Part shown: positions 46,915 through 58,688 of the stretch, piece by piece
How positions within the stretch are numbered: the first letter of the stretch is position 1
Layout: each line of letters opens with the position of its first letter
NCBI GenBank assembly: GCA_009760855.2
Contig: WPIO01000009.1
Span: 5,462,001 to 5,526,000, forward strand
DNA from: Cristatella mucedo
Lineage: Eukaryota > Bryozoa > Phylactolaemata > Cristatellidae
Direction of reading: 5' to 3'
Length of the DNA: 64,000 nucleotides
The notes under the pieces: model-generated
Database searches by the model: none
What the model saw: the letters and a program-made list of their open reading frames with translations, nothing else
What the model was told of the DNA's origin: nothing
Made by a program: the position numbers and the translations under genes

Positions 46915-47985
46915 CACAGCCAGTCTGCATCCGCGGCAAACGTTACAGTATGGCTTCGGAGTATGCACTCCGAGGGCAAGCAACCGTCCGACTAACGAAC
47001 GCCTGAACGTTGGCAAAACATTTCTCGGCTTACGATCCCGGCTCCAAGTTACGAACCGCAGCCAATGGGCTTCTGGTACGAGCTTCACATGTAATCGGGC
47101 GTAAACAAAAAGACTTTGAATGGATCAGCTGTCACGTGTTTCAAAAAAGCACTGGGAGGCAAAATAATTCGAAATCAATTCATTAAGCGCTAAATTGAGC
47201 TTTGAATGTGCTAGCAAGGTTCTATTGCACTGCCAAAGTGGTATTGCGGTAGGTTAAAACCTCCGCATTGAATTAATTAAACCAGCGCTCCATCACCGTA
47301 AGTAGAGAAAGCCTCGCAGATGGTATACCCACCGTAAATCTTCGGCAAGATTTTTCTCTGACGTGCGACCTCTGGCGGTCGCAATATCGCGTAGGCCAGC
47401 CATTCCTTCTGACCGAGCAAAACAACGTTCGTTCGCTCGCTTGCGCGCAAAAAATCGAATACAGGAGCGTGCAAGTGCTTGGTTCTAGTTAGTTATTCGA
47501 CGGAAAAGTTGGAGAAAAGCCTGTTGGGTTCTCGCATTACTTTGAGTGCTACTTTTCTGTTTTTAAATCTGTGTTTTTGTTACTATACGTATGCTGCGCA
47601 GCCATGCTTTAGCGTTCATCGTCCTTCCGGTTATAGGGTCTTCTTTTTATCATTTGCTGCTGGAAGCTGTTACAATTTGTCGTGCGACTGCTACTGCAGA
47701 TATGGGTAGATGGTTCATGTACTGGCGTCTCAAGCAAAGTATCAACTGCGCGCGGCGACGCCGACTAAGTGGCTTGCACACTAGGCGGGGCACCACGGTA
47801 GATTTCGTTGCTGCATTGCAATGTAGGCCTGAGCGTCCGCCAGCCTATCTTTTCAAGTCCGGCATACTGTCGGGCAAGGACTCGAACCCACGAGGTCGGT
47901 CGCGAAGCGCTCGAACCTTGCCGTCAGTCTCTGGCTGTCGTTGACTTTCTCGTGCGTTAACCTGACTCGGTTCGGCTCGGCTGAT
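46915..47985. other. Intronic stretch
   Basis: A tRNA-like reverse word (gggcaaggactcgaacccac at 47873-47892) suggests an old SINE near 47840-47940. No other feature. Confidence 0.4.
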
Positions 47986-47989
47986 TCGA

Positions 47990-48160
47990 CGGCCTCATTT
48001 AAATAGCGGCGGAAGTGCCCTGATGGCTGCTACTCTCGCTCGCAGTGGCCAGTGTAGAGTTACCTTCTGCAGGCTCGAACCCGTCTCACCTGGGTCATCC
48101 AGCGCGAGCGCCATACCGCTAGCGTAAGACCCAGCGGTAAGGCCCTCGCTTTGACAGCGA
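47990..48160 (-). mobile_element. tRNA-derived SINE, family B, diverged
   Basis: Reverse copy: tagcggcggaagtgccctga at 48004-48023 matches the gccactaaggctcttctgac side, and ctgcaggctcgaacccgtct at 48068-48087 is the box B side. Confidence 0.55.
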
Positions 48161-49779
48161 GGCGCTCGCAACTCGTTTCCTCCTCTTCGGCCTCTTCCTG
48201 GTGCGGAGTTGGCCAAAGTTGCGACATTTCCGCGTTGAGTTTCGACGTTCACGACGCCTGACCGGCTGCCTCCGTGGTTTTTATCGCTGTCTGCGACAGC
48301 TACGCATACAGCCGAACATCTCTACGTGTGCATCCTCTCTGTATGTACAGCCTACATCTACGTGCGTTGAAACCAGTAAAGCCACTTTTTTTGCCGGGCT
48401 TAATGCGTGCACGGAGATTTTGCATTTTCCATCAACGACGAAGCAAGACGTAATCGTACTTGCGTAAGGATATTTAGCATACGTTTACTTGCATGCTTTA
48501 TCAGTTTTGGAAGAATTTATTTCTTTACTATTGATAGTTTCAGAGAACGGCGTGCACGAAGCCCTGCTCTGAGTATCACATGACTAGACGCAGTCGCAAG
48601 TGCGAGCTAATCTACCGGGTCTTCGCGTAAGCGCCCGTCTAAACTCCCGGGTTTCGAATTTTTCTACTGGCTCTAGACAGTATATTTTACGTCCTGTAGT
48701 CGTATTTGTTAAGACTGTCTATTGAACAGTTTCTTCAGCGAATGTTTCGCTATTTCGGTTGCATAGATGCCTGCTGGGACCGAGCAAAGCCGGGTACCGT
48801 CGTGATGATTCCTCCTCCAGGCTCTCTCCTCTAGAGCGGAACCAATGTTCTCAGTACAATGATGGATTTTTATGCACCATGAAATCACCTTTATAAATAA
48901 AGCGCAGGAAAGACCAAAGAGTAGCGACTGTAATTATGCACGGGCACTTTCAATTTGAGAGTCACCAGATCGGTTGCAAGGCATCCGACTGCAGCGCCCC
49001 CTACCGGCTTACTCTATCTGAAGGATAGCGAACGTTCCAAGCCGGATCTCTGATCGTGATCTGGGGATCGCTTAAGGATCTAAAGCCAAAGCTTTCACGG
49101 CTGCACTCGCACGCCGTATGTGCAGCACTGAAGTACCTCGTCAGAATGCTGTCTGTCTATTTGGTCTCGTTGGGTATCACCTGGACTCACAGGATGTGGC
49201 CCAACGTCCTCAAAGTAGCCATTTATAGAAACGCACGTTAAAAAAGCGGCTGTCGATTTTTTTCTCTACCGCTTCCGAGTCCCTAATGTTGTTTATGAGA
49301 CGTGAACAACATTAATAAGTTGTTACTTCTTCTGGATTCTCCATATCTCTGTCATCTGTTTCTCGAATCTGTAACAGCTACGCGGGTCACGGACTTCTCG
49401 GACATTATGCAAGCAGCTTCTATTATTTCTAAGAGCATTATCGTCAACTGCAATTATTTTTTACTTAAGTACTTAGGTAAAATAATTCCATACGATGCAA
49501 TATGGCCAATGACAGCACAAAGGTAAAAATGTATTTTAGCAATGCAAGCGCTCACGTAAAGACAAGCTATCGCCACTCTGAAGCTACGTGTATGATGACC
49601 TGAGCATGATTATGGCGTTGAAGTGTGAACCTTGCTCAACAACTTTAAAAAAAATGTTAATCTAGAGTTCTTTCGGTCATCGGCGCCTCAGCCTTTTGAC
49701 GCAGCTGACGCTTCTTGATACGGACCCCGTGGAGAACGAGAGCATCTGCTGGATCGCTGCTGTTGTCAAAGATACCCTC
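48161..49779. other. Intronic stretch
   Basis: No recognised repeat or gene. Confidence 0.4.
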
Positions 49780-51162
49780 TCAAACCTGAGCAGTCTCTCC
49801 GGCCTGCACAGTCTCCGCGGCCTCCACAGATTCTCCCTCCTGTACAGCCTCTCCGTCCTGTGCAGACTCTTCAGTCTGCACATACTCTCCTGCCTGTGCC
49901 GCGTCACAGCCCACCGGCTGGTCGCAGGCCAACGTCACCTTCATGGCTTTCGCTGCATCGCCGGCCACTATCTCTCTGGCGGACGCCGCCGACTCTGCCG
50001 CGGATGCCGCCGCCGAATCTGTCGCGGTTGCCGCCGCCGCCTTCCACGCGGATGCCGCCGACTCTGTCGCGGATGCCGCCGACTCTGTCGCGGATGCCGC
50101 CGACTCTGCCGCGGACGCCGCCGCCGACTCTGTCGCGGGTGCCGCCGCCGCCTTCCACCTGGACGCCGCCGACTCTGTCGCGGATGCCGCCGACTCTGTC
50201 GCGGATGCCGCCGACTCTGCCGCGGACGCCGCCGCCGACTCTGCCACGGACGCCGCCGCCGACTCTGTCGCGGGTGCCGCCGCCGCCTTCCAACTGGACG
50301 CCGCCGACTCTGTCGCGGATGCCGCCAACTCTGCCGCGGACGCCGCCGCCTTCCACGCGGACGCCGCCGCCTTCCACGCGGACGCTGCCGCTTTCCACGC
50401 GGACGTCGCCGACTCTGTCGCGGACGCCGCCGACTCTGTCGCGGACGCCGCCGACTCTGTCGCGGACGCCGCCGCCTTCCACGAGGACGCCGCCGCCTTC
50501 CACGCGGACGCTGCCGCTTTCCACGCGGACGTCGCCGCCCTCCACGCGGACGCCGCTGCCTCTCCGTGCACCGTCTCACTCTCCGTCGCCTCAGCCACAC
50601 CGCTGACCGTTGCCTCGCACAACGCCGTTGCTTCGTTGAACACCATCGCAGCCTGACCAGCCGTCACCGCTTTGATAGCCGTTGCCTGCCGCCACGGGGT
50701 GGCAGCCTGACAAACCTCTGTCGCCTGGCGCACAGTCGGTAGCCGCTGCTGCCGCTTCTGGTCGCTCCTGTCGGCCCTCTCAGTCCGACCAGCCTTTACC
50801 CGATCAGCGTGCAGCAATCGCGCTCTATCGGCCGGCGAGGTGAATGCCCTCACTAGGGCCTCACGAAGCTTGGCATAGTCATCCTGAACTTCCTGCGGGA
50901 GCCCCGAGGCAAACGTGAAGGCCCCGCCTTGCATCGCAAGGAGCAAAAACAAGTGGCACTCACTCTGTTCGTGGCCACTTTTCTCGATCTCCCTCTCGAA
51001 GTTCAGCAGCCAGCCAACGAAGTCTCCGAAGCCATCGAAGCCTAGGGACGCTGCACAAGACATCTCCCAGGGCGTCATCGGCTCCATCCCACGAAATAGC
51101 TTGTGGTTCGGCATACAGAATGCTGGCCCAGAACAACGCCAACGGTTTATTGTACAAGGCAT
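49780..51162 (-). CDS. Gag-like ORF with alanine-rich heptad-repeat tail, 460 residues
   Basis: An intact ORF from ATG 51160-51162. Residues about 26-110 resemble the capsid part of Ty3/Gypsy Gag: MTPWEM, FDGFGDFVGWLLNFE, LLLAMQGGAFTFASGLP and EVQDDYAKLREALVRAF. No zinc knuckle, protease or RT follows. Residues about 201-393 are a regular array of 7-residue units of two kinds, roughly SAWKAAA (basic, Trp) and SATESAA (acidic), some with an extra Ala, and the end (AGEYVQTEESAQDGEAVQEG) is acidic with a looser repeat. Antisense to the array the other frames are also open, as expected for a repeat with no stops. It lies in the STUM intron on the same strand. A possible primer-binding-like tggtggccagatggtgga lies upstream at about 51280-51297. 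It may be a stray Gag of a dead LTR element or a domesticated Gag. The Gag match is confident; whether it is expressed is unknown. Confidence 0.6.
   Translation of the reverse strand: MPCTINRWRCSGPAFCMPNHKLFRGMEPMTPWEMSCAASLGFDGFGDFVGWLLNFEREIEKSGHEQSECHLFLLLAMQGGAFTFASGLPQEVQDDYAKLREALVRAFTSPADRARLLHADRVKAGRTERADRSDQKRQQRLPTVRQATEVCQAATPWRQATAIKAVTAGQAAMVFNEATALCEATVSGVAEATESETVHGEAAASAWRAATSAWKAAASAWKAAASSWKAAASATESAASATESAASATESATSAWKAAASAWKAAASAWKAAASAAELAASATESAASSWKAAAAPATESAAASVAESAAASAAESAASATESAASATESAASRWKAAAAPATESAAASAAESAASATESAASATESAASAWKAAAATATDSAAASAAESAASAREIVAGDAAKAMKVTLACDQPVGCDAAQAGEYVQTEESAQDGEAVQEGESVEAAETVQAGETAQV
49985..50560. repeat. 21-bp minisatellite, about 26 units
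   Basis: Units like gccgccgactctgtcgcgga and gccgccgccttccacgcgga, 21 bp with some of 24 bp, in higher-order blocks. Every length change is a multiple of three, so the minus frame stays open. Confidence 0.92.
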
Positions 51163-52550
51163 GGAGCAGCAAGACGCACGACTGCCTTCGCCTCCTCCTC
51201 ACAAGAGAGTCTCCTTCCACTCCTCCGGTTGACCCCGATGATTAATCGAGGACCACAACTGTGCAGCGGCCGATCCTGATTGTGAATCCACCATCTGGCC
51301 ACCAGCGGTTACCGGCCAGTGTCCATGCCACATCACATGCTCATTAGAGGAGCCGGCCTACACTCAAACTACAGCATACACGCTCTTCGAGCTTCGGTTA
51401 AATCAACAGCCCGCTGCATGTGGAAGCGGCAGTATCGTCACTTAAAGGAAGCAATGACTCGTGCATCTCAAGGCTGCACTTTCGACGTTGAATGCGGAGC
51501 GAGCATGACCGCGTTAATCATGTTATACTGCGTAAGGCCTTCCATGTAATGGTTCTGCGCATTAAATATGCAAAAGCAGCCAAATTCTGGCGGTCTTGGC
51601 TCTGCTCATATCGTGATCCACCGTTTGCAGCAATTCTCTGAATAGGATTCCCGCCGTCTAAGCTTCAACGTTGTGACGGTTTAGAAAGCCGTGCTGCTTG
51701 CCAATTTTTCCTGCGAAGCTCCTTAGTTTTGCCGCATGTCCAATAAATGGCAACCCTGTTGTGTGGTCTCTCAGAGCATTTGAAGCCAAAGCCACGTTTA
51801 AGCGGCTCGCATCCCTTTTGCTTGTCTCCAGCTGTTCGCTGTTAGCATAAAGTGCGACCCGGTACAAGAAGAGGGTACGAGAGGTCAGTCGGTCGTCCGT
51901 AATCCATACGTCTCTAGCGTGAGACTGCGATATCTTTCGACGAAGATCGGGATTGTGCAGTGGCGATCACGTGTCTACATTCTCAAAGCCACGTTCCCAT
52001 TCCTCTTGAGCCTTTAAACGGATGGTGTTTTACTGTACTCTCAAGCCATCAATGAGAAAAAAGCGGGTGTGCCGGAAGCGGATACACTCATCAGCTCGTC
52101 GAACCGTTCACCTTTCTCGAGCATTGGGCTACCAGTCAGACAAACTCGCCGAGCTTGTCATTGAAGCGCCAGCAGCTGGGCTAATGCGTTGCCAAGTAGC
52201 TGGGCTAATGACTCGGCGATCTCGCTTGCAGAGGCCGAGAGTCTGAGCCGAATCCAGGGCTCCAATAGCACTTAACCGAAATACGCGAGATCGGAGCTTG
52301 ATTCTGATCGCAGTCTGGCCCAAAAGTATCTTGAGTCCATCGGGGCAAAGCTCTTTCTACGAGATGACCGGGCTCTCGCTCATATTAAAAGTGCACATCT
52401 GCTTCCTCTGGTAATTGGCGAGCGCGTTTAAGTCGGACGGGGGCCATACTGAAAGCCACGAAACTGGGCTTGCTGTGCCTGTCACGTGACTGTCAGGAGA
52501 TCCTGATAGGTGGCATCGCAGCCTCTGCGTTTGCAAAAGCATTCCCTCGC
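51163..52550. other. Intronic stretch
   Basis: No recognised gene. A 15-bp near-direct repeat (gctgggctaatg) is at 52175-52211. Confidence 0.4.
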
Positions 52551-54270
52551 GAACGCGAGCGAAAAAGCGGCCCGCGAGACCCGCCAGGTCGCTAGACTAT
52601 CGGAGTGGCCTCCGACAAGCGGCATCGCTCGGAGGTGCTTCCGGCGCGCTCGAAATCGCCGCCATCATCGGAATCGCCGCATCCAGTGCTTCCGTTTGAT
52701 GGCACGGCGCCCCGGCAGCCCAAAGCGTGCCTACACGTGCTCGTCGGCGAGGGCTGCGAGACGGTAGAGGCAGAGCCACGAGGCGACACCAACAACGCGC
52801 CCTCGTTAGGCCGCCGCCGCCGCCGCCGCGGGTCTGCTTGAGACGTGGGTCGCTCGAGAGTGCTACCCTGTGACAGGCTGGCTCGCCGGACGTCCAAAAC
52901 CCTCGAAACGCCACTCGCCGCGCGACGTTCGTCTGGGGCTCTCCGCTCAGCGGTGCGCGCAACGAGACCTGGGAGGAATGAGACTGCCGAGATGGGTCGG
53001 CCGCGCGAGCTCACTCTTGTCGTCAACCGCGCCCGCCCAGCGCAGCGGCGGCAGCAGAAGCGGCTACGCTGCGGGCGCGCGAGCAGAGTTTGCGCCGACG
53101 ACGACGAGCTCTCTAACTCTCTTGCTCTCTCCCCCTCCTTCGCCCCGCCCCCCCCCCCCCCCCAGACCAGCCTTTCTGCGAGAGAGCCCTGCGAGAGCGG
53201 CGCTCCAGGGCGAGCTCCAGAGAGGGCGCGGCAGTCGGGCGCGCGCAGGAATGCGCAGCAGCCTGCCCCGGCGCAAGCCGGCGGCCGGCCGCACGCTCTC
53301 CTGCCTCTGCCGACAGGAGGCGCTCCCGCGCATTGACGAGCGCTCGCTGAAACGCCCACCGCGGGCGTTTCAGCGAGCGCTCGGAGCATTCGGGAGAATG
53401 AAGAGTAAATGCCTACGCTAATGCGAGAGCGGTCGGCGGCACTACGGACAGGCGGATGGCGGCAGGATGGCGGATGGCGGCAGCCATCGTTTCATCGGAG
53501 GTCCGGAAGCCCGACATTATTCGGACGGTTACCCAAACAGGGCGGTCGCTAAATGCGCCACTGCTTCGCCAAGAGACAGCTCGGCGCCCGGAGCTGCACG
53601 GTGGCAGCTGCTGCAAGCTGGGATTGGACGCCTCGGCGGGCGGGGCCGGGGCTTCACGCGCTCTTCGTCTTTCTTCCTTCGTCTTGCTGCATCCTCGCTT
53701 TGTCCTTTCCAACGTGCCAAATCCAACGCACAGACATGCGCAAAGGAGTCTGCGCTCCGTGCGCTTCGGCTTCGGCCCGGGCGAAGCTGAAACCTTCACG
53801 CTGGCGACGGCGCGGGCCGCTCGTCGCCGACAGAGATTTCGAAATCGCGGGTACACGCAGCTAGTCCGGTCGGGCCCGCCCGTTTGCCGCGTCGTTCGCC
53901 GCCGAAAGAACGCCCTAAGCGACAACAAAGGTGACCGACGGCGACAGGTTCTTCGACGGCGGCGGCAGCGCCGATCGCACGGAACCTTTCCGGCGGTGGC
54001 GGCGGCCGCCTTTGGGGGGAGAGAGACGCTCCGCGGAGCTCGCTATGCGATCGCTACGCTATGCGCTACGCTATCGCTAGGCTAATCGATGAAATCCTCA
54101 GCAGCCCTCGCGGCCGCCGAGCGGCAGGAAGAGCTGGCAAACGTAATGTCTGCGGACGCGAGCGCCAAGCCACTGCTGCCGTGTCCACACTCGCTCTCGC
54201 TCTCGCTCTCGCTCAATCTTCCTTTCTCACTCTCCCTTCCAGGAGTAGCGCTGCTTGAGATGGCATGCCG
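52551..54270. other. CpG-rich region on the intron side of STUM exon 1
   Basis: GC-rich with many CpG and long chance frames in all six frames, none with a domain. A poly-C run is at 53147-53163. Confidence 0.5.
53337..53383. repeat. Perfect 21-bp inverted repeat, 5-nt loop
   Basis: Arms 53337-53357 and 53363-53383 (agcgctcgctgaaacgccc and complement), no mismatches. A short-looped perfect palindrome of this length forms a very stable hairpin in RNA. Confidence 0.88.
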
Positions 54271-54279
54271 AGAGCTCAC

Positions 54280-54502
54280 CGATTCCAGGCGCGAGGCAGT
54301 TGAGTACAGCGCACAATATTGCCACCGCCGTCGGCAGTCGAGTTGGGATCGCCGATCTGAACCAGCCTTTCTTCTCGCGAACCTCGACCGTGTAAGTCGC
54401 GCCCGCTTCCGGTCTGCCATCCGCTGACTCCGCCGCCACCATGGCTTCCGAGCCGCCGCCGCCGCCGCTGCCGCGGGCCGCCACCACCGAGCTCGAAGCC
54501 AT
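54280..54502 (-). CDS. STUM-like: STUM/SPEC3-like gene, exon 1
   Basis: STUM/SPEC3 proteins are small membrane proteins with two membrane segments; Drosophila stum is needed for mechanosensory transduction in proprioceptive neurons. The minus-strand frame opens at ATG 54500-54502 (gacATGG context) with a low-complexity Ala/Gly/Ser start, then TYTVEVREKKGWFRSAIP, then LPTAVAILCAVLNCLAPGI, and stops at the donor atcg-gtgagc (54280/54279). The VEVREKKG-xxR-x-AIP block followed by LN-x3-PG-[IL]-G is diagnostic; human STUM has VQVREKKG and LNTFVPGLG at the same spacing. A second ATG (SEAMVAAES, better Kozak context) could also be used. Joined with exon 2 it gives 182 residues against 141 in human STUM. 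Spliced phase and motif order fit exactly, so I am fairly sure. Confidence 0.87.
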
Positions 54503-56012
54503 GTCCCCACCGGTCGTGGCGGATGCGAGCCAAAGCACGCTCTCGCCGACGCCGCCGCGATCGAGGCCTCGGCGTGCTTGCGAAAATGCCCGTAATTAGT
54601 CGGCGGCGGCAGTAGCGAGCTCTCTGACCCCGACTCCCAAGCCTCGTTGCGAGACTCCCCGGACCTCGTGCCCTTTAAGTAACGCGGCGGCGTGCTGGCG
54701 GCGGGACAGGGGCTGCGCAAGGGATAGCGAGACACCGACAGCTGCGCTGACATTATTGCTTCGGTAGAACAGCTAATCGAAATGGATTCGTTAGCATTCG
54801 CAAACCGCCGCTCCGCCCCCCCCCCACTGTCCGAGAGAGACGCGTGAGTGACCGACCGAAAGCAGCTCCTTCGGCATCGTCACTGTCGGCATCGTCCAGC
54901 CCGATTTCGGCGAAACCGGAGAAATTTCCGCTCCAACCAGCAAGTTCGCGTCGCCGCAGCAGGGGCTCTCAGTATCGCTCTTCAGATCGACGCCCAGCCG
55001 CCTTCCGCCCTTCCGCGGAGCGAGGCCTCTAGGCGGCGCTCGAACGGCTTCAGTTCGCGACGACGACGACACGCCGATGCCGGAGCATCGCCGTCTAAAC
55101 GTCGGGGAAACGGAACATCGGCCGGAAAGTCAGGGAAGCCGCGGACCGGCGCGTCAGGCGCGGACAAAACTACCGCCGTCCACTGCGGCGCCCGCTCGCC
55201 AGCTCGCGTGGGCTGATATCTTGCGGAGCCAATATAGCGAGGATATGTGGCCTGCGCACTTTGTAGTTGAGCGTGCAGAGGTCATATGAGATACGCTCGC
55301 CCATGCAAATCTGTAGAGCTAGGCATTCTTTTTCTAAGTAAGACTTGGTTTGCCCATAGTAAGCTGTTGGCGTCATCATTCAAATTGAGATGTTTGCCAC
55401 TTTCCGAATGCGAATGTCAGCAGTACACGCTGAAAGGGAGCTGGAAGATTCTGAGATGCTGGAACTCGCGGAAGAATCAAAGCACTAGTAACACTGCGTC
55501 TCATCCGTAATTTAACGGAAGCCTTGACTCTTCTCGGAGATCACATCTGATAGAGAGATCACATCTGATAGTATGCCTTTTTAATAAGAACAAGACCTGC
55601 AGCAGATCCACTGGGTGCCATATTTTAGATGCCCGCTGGATGACGGGCAGCCCAGCGGCTGCCGCTGCGAGAAACTTCGGGGCGGCAACGGAGCGCTCGG
55701 CGCGTCTGCTGCAGCCGTCTGCTGCAGCCTCCGGTTGCCTCGAACCTACGGCCGCACTCCGCGCTCGTCCTGAAAGTGGGGGCGACGGCGGGCAGGGCAA
55801 AGTCTCTGTCAAGCGCAGCAGTCAGACATGACGAAGCGACGACAGAGCAACCGGTGCCGCAACCAGTGCGCCGATTCCTATGCAGCGGCGCCGACGTCCT
55901 TGCTCGCAAGGCAGCCGCCGCCGCCGCCGCCTCCTCGGGGCCGGTGGTCGGTCGTGACGACGGAGCTCGTTATAGCTAATTACAGCGAACGAGCCTAATG
56001 ACAGGACTGCCC

Positions 56013-56047
<35 letters not shown>

Positions 56048-56470
56048 TCGGCCAGCATAGTCAGCGCTCCCTCTCGAGCCGTCGGATAGACGTCGGCGGG
56101 TGAGCTGCGGCCCCCAGAGCTGGAGCGACGCTAGACGTCCGAGACCGCCGAGCGGCGAGCGGCGAGGCTGGAAGAAGCGCTGCGCCACGACGGTCTTCGG
56201 CTTCGGCCCGGAGCGTCGGCTGCTGCCGCCGCCGCCGCCGCTCTCTTTTCGCTCCCGTCTCCCTTCCCGCTTCCTGCTCGCTGCTCCCGGCAGCAGCGGC
56301 AGCAGCAGGCGATAGCGCGAGATCGAGGCGGCGCCACGTTGCGATTCGCACCGAGCCGCCGACGAAATGTCGGCGAAGAAAACCCACGGGTACGGGCGGC
56401 GGGGGGGGGGGCGCGCGCGCGGGCAGTTTGCGAGGCACCGAAGTCGGGACGCCAGTGCCTCGCCGCGTCG
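54503..56470. other. CpG-rich 5' region of the STUM-like gene
   Basis: Probable CpG-island promoter region, GC-rich to about 56.5 kb. A CAG/GCA trinucleotide run (about 10 units) is at 56014-56046. A duplicated gagatcacatctgata lies at 55539-55570. Long frames here are by-products of composition. Confidence 0.45.
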
Positions 56471-56474
56471 TCAA

Positions 56475-56800
56475 CAGCGCAGCTGCCGTATCAGGCCACT
56501 TACGTGATGAGCTTAACTGGCTTCCTGCCAAGCGTCGAATCGATTTCAAGATCCTCGATCTGGCTGAAAGGTCACTTCAATCACTCAAACCAGCCTAACG
56601 ATAAGACCTCCTTGCTTCTCCAGTCACCTGCTCTCCGGCCACGTGCTCCTCGGCAGCCTCTGGTCATCTCGCCGTCCCTTGCACTACATCGAAGCGCTCG
56701 GCAATCAAGCATTCAGCTCGCATGCACCAAAAGCCTGAATCGCACTTCCGACTACGGTCACTACCTGTAATCACCTGGAATCCTTTTAGTCTCAGCCAAA
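56475..56800 (+). mobile_element. Old LINE fragment
   Basis: The frame containing ELNWLPAKRRIDFKILDLAE (about 56512-56575) matches the LHWLPVKQRIDFKVFSLT motif of the LINEs here, but is much more diverged, so it is an older or different L2-type family. Confidence 0.65.
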
Positions 56801-57980
56801 GACGCATCTGGTCCGGTCAGCTTTCCCTCCATGTCCAGTGAATTTGTCTGCTTTTTGTTCCGGTGTGCTTCGCGGGCGTACTTGTGCATGATTCACAGCA
56901 TGTTACGTGGCCCATACGCTAAGATAGAAGCGTTTTCTGAAACGGCTGAAATAAAACAGCTCTGCTTCTCTAGCCTCCATTTCAAGCCCTCTCGTGCTGA
57001 CCTCATTTCAGAGCTCATCATACTGACTGTGAGAACTACACACCCCCAAACCCCATACCAGTGGCTTACCAAAGGCAGGTGGGGGGGGCCATATGGTCCC
57101 GGGAGTTGGATCGTGTGGAGCACCAAAATGGGCGCTAAATAGGCGGAAAAAATGTGTACATCACAACTAGCGAAGACATTGCTGGACAGCAGGATGCTCC
57201 GAGCGGGAAGAAATCGAGTTGGAAGTTGCAGCGCCTGTCTCCCAAGCCTTGCCGGTTTCTGGCTTGGCTCACAGCTGGGTAAATCATTAGGGAGGACGTC
57301 ACAGAACGTAACTATTATAAGTTGCGATTTCGAATTTCATTTATAATCATCTAACTAATTGTATAATAAAATCTCGTCTTCTAGAGAAAAGCTTGAACAA
57401 AAAGGGTGGCACCAACTTTCTAGCTCTTGCCCGGGCGCACAACATCCTAGGACGGCCACCGCCCCGTACCCGTGGGCTCCTGTCGCGGTATCTTGACTTT
57501 CTGCTCCCCCAGCATGCCTAACAGGATGCAGCATTGAGGCACTCGCCTAGCCTCAGATTTATCAGAGCATCTCTCAAAGGCGCAGTTTATAAGCCACTTG
57601 GTGAGCAAGAATTCGACACTGTAACTTTGTAATTAATTAATTTCCTCTCCCCTTCTTTCTCCAGCAGCTCCTTGACAGCATGGCGGACACTCTTAGCGGC
57701 TGAGCAGCCCATGGTTCATAATAGCATCATCAAACCGAGCTTTCGGCAGCTATCAGCCGGGATTAGGATGTATGACTGTCAACTATCAGCCAGGATTCAG
57801 GACACATCACACAAAAGAGACAGGACTAGTGTTTGTTTATTACGACTTCCTTAGGAATGTTGACACGGAGTCTCTACTAGTTCTTCGTTTGAAATAATTT
57901 ATTATCAATCTGGCACCTGTCTCGTCGCCGTTTATCACCTGCACTTTGCTGCATTGGCTTAGGATGAATCTTGGTGGGAG
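56801..57980. other. Intergenic stretch
   Basis: No gene. The 57740-57800 region repeats ctatcagccgggattagga / ctatcagccaggattcagga. Confidence 0.45.
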
Positions 57981-57989
57981 ATTCTCCAA

Positions 57990-58680
57990 TGTCGATGTCA
58001 ACGACCAACGATAATCCAGCGAGTGTCTGAAGTACAAGGAACCACTAAGTTATGTTCTGAGTCCTCTTCTTTCCACAATCATTGCAACGCTGACCTCAGT
58101 TCTACCTGTTTTTCTTATCTTTCTCGGCCTTTCTGCGTCTCAGGTTATCGATTCCTTGCAGCTATCATCACCGAAATTTGCACTTTAATGGTAGCTCATT
58201 TTCCTAAACGTAAGAGCGACAAGACTGGCCTAAAATATGGTGTAGCCCAATGTAGCTCAAACTAAAAGCTTACTCTCACAGTTGGCTCAGCTAGAATGTC
58301 TCGTGCAAGCTCTGCACGAACCCTGGCGTTCTGCTGCAAAATGACCTCTCACTGGACCGCCGTCGCATCAGCCGTTTCCTTGCTTAAACCCGGTAAGGTG
58401 ACACGGCAACTGTAGTCCGTACATTGGTGACGTGCTTGCAACATTTCTCTCCCTCGATCCTTGCCGGCGTGCTGCATCGAGACGCTTATATACATTGTGT
58501 GTGCAGCTCGTCGTCCAGGCTCGTCCTTCGCGATGGTCGCGACGGTCGCGTTACGTCATTTCTGCGTGACAATCAGTGGCTTCCATCAACCAGCGCGTCG
58601 ACATTTTCGACGTCCTGTCACTCGCTCGTGCAGGATGTTCATTGGCTAGCTCCAGCTGACTGACGTGTGAAGTACCTGCT
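57990..58680 (+). mobile_element. Old LINE fragment, RT C-terminal half
   Basis: Plus-strand words such as CTLMVAHFPKRKSDKTGLK and LLQNDLSLDRR correspond to TWMAANFLKLNDDKTNLL and MLQSDLSLDDH of the LINE family, in the right order, across several frame changes. Confidence 0.6.
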
Positions 58681-58688
58681 GCTCCTGC

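Larger units (their letters stand above)
46680..54279 (-). other. Intron of the STUM-like gene, 7.6 kb
   Basis: Minus strand: gtgagc at 54279 and ...gctgcag at 46680. Phase 1, splitting a glycine codon, as expected from the join PGI-G-TLVSS. It contains a retroelement C scrap, SINE B, the Gag-like ORF with its repeat array, and GC-rich sequence. Confidence 0.8.

Noticed and set aside
49696-50742. 348-residue Arg/Cys-rich plus-strand frame and other frames over the minisatellite
   Set aside because: A stop-free 21-bp repeat opens all frames; only the minus frame 49780-51162 extends into a recognisable Gag-like domain.
53325-53395. Hairpin at 53337-53383 as a transposon with a gcatt target duplication
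   Set aside because: The 5-bp match on the flanks is short and offset from the stem ends; chance is likely.
52592-54085. Several 100-265-residue frames in the CpG-rich region
   Set aside because: Composition effect: no domain, no consistent strand, no splice evidence.
54440-54600. Plus-strand frame with a perfect Kozak-like gccgccaccatgg
   Set aside because: The word ccatgg is palindromic and the frame encodes a Pro-rich sequence that ends quickly; the minus-strand STUM reading explains the region.
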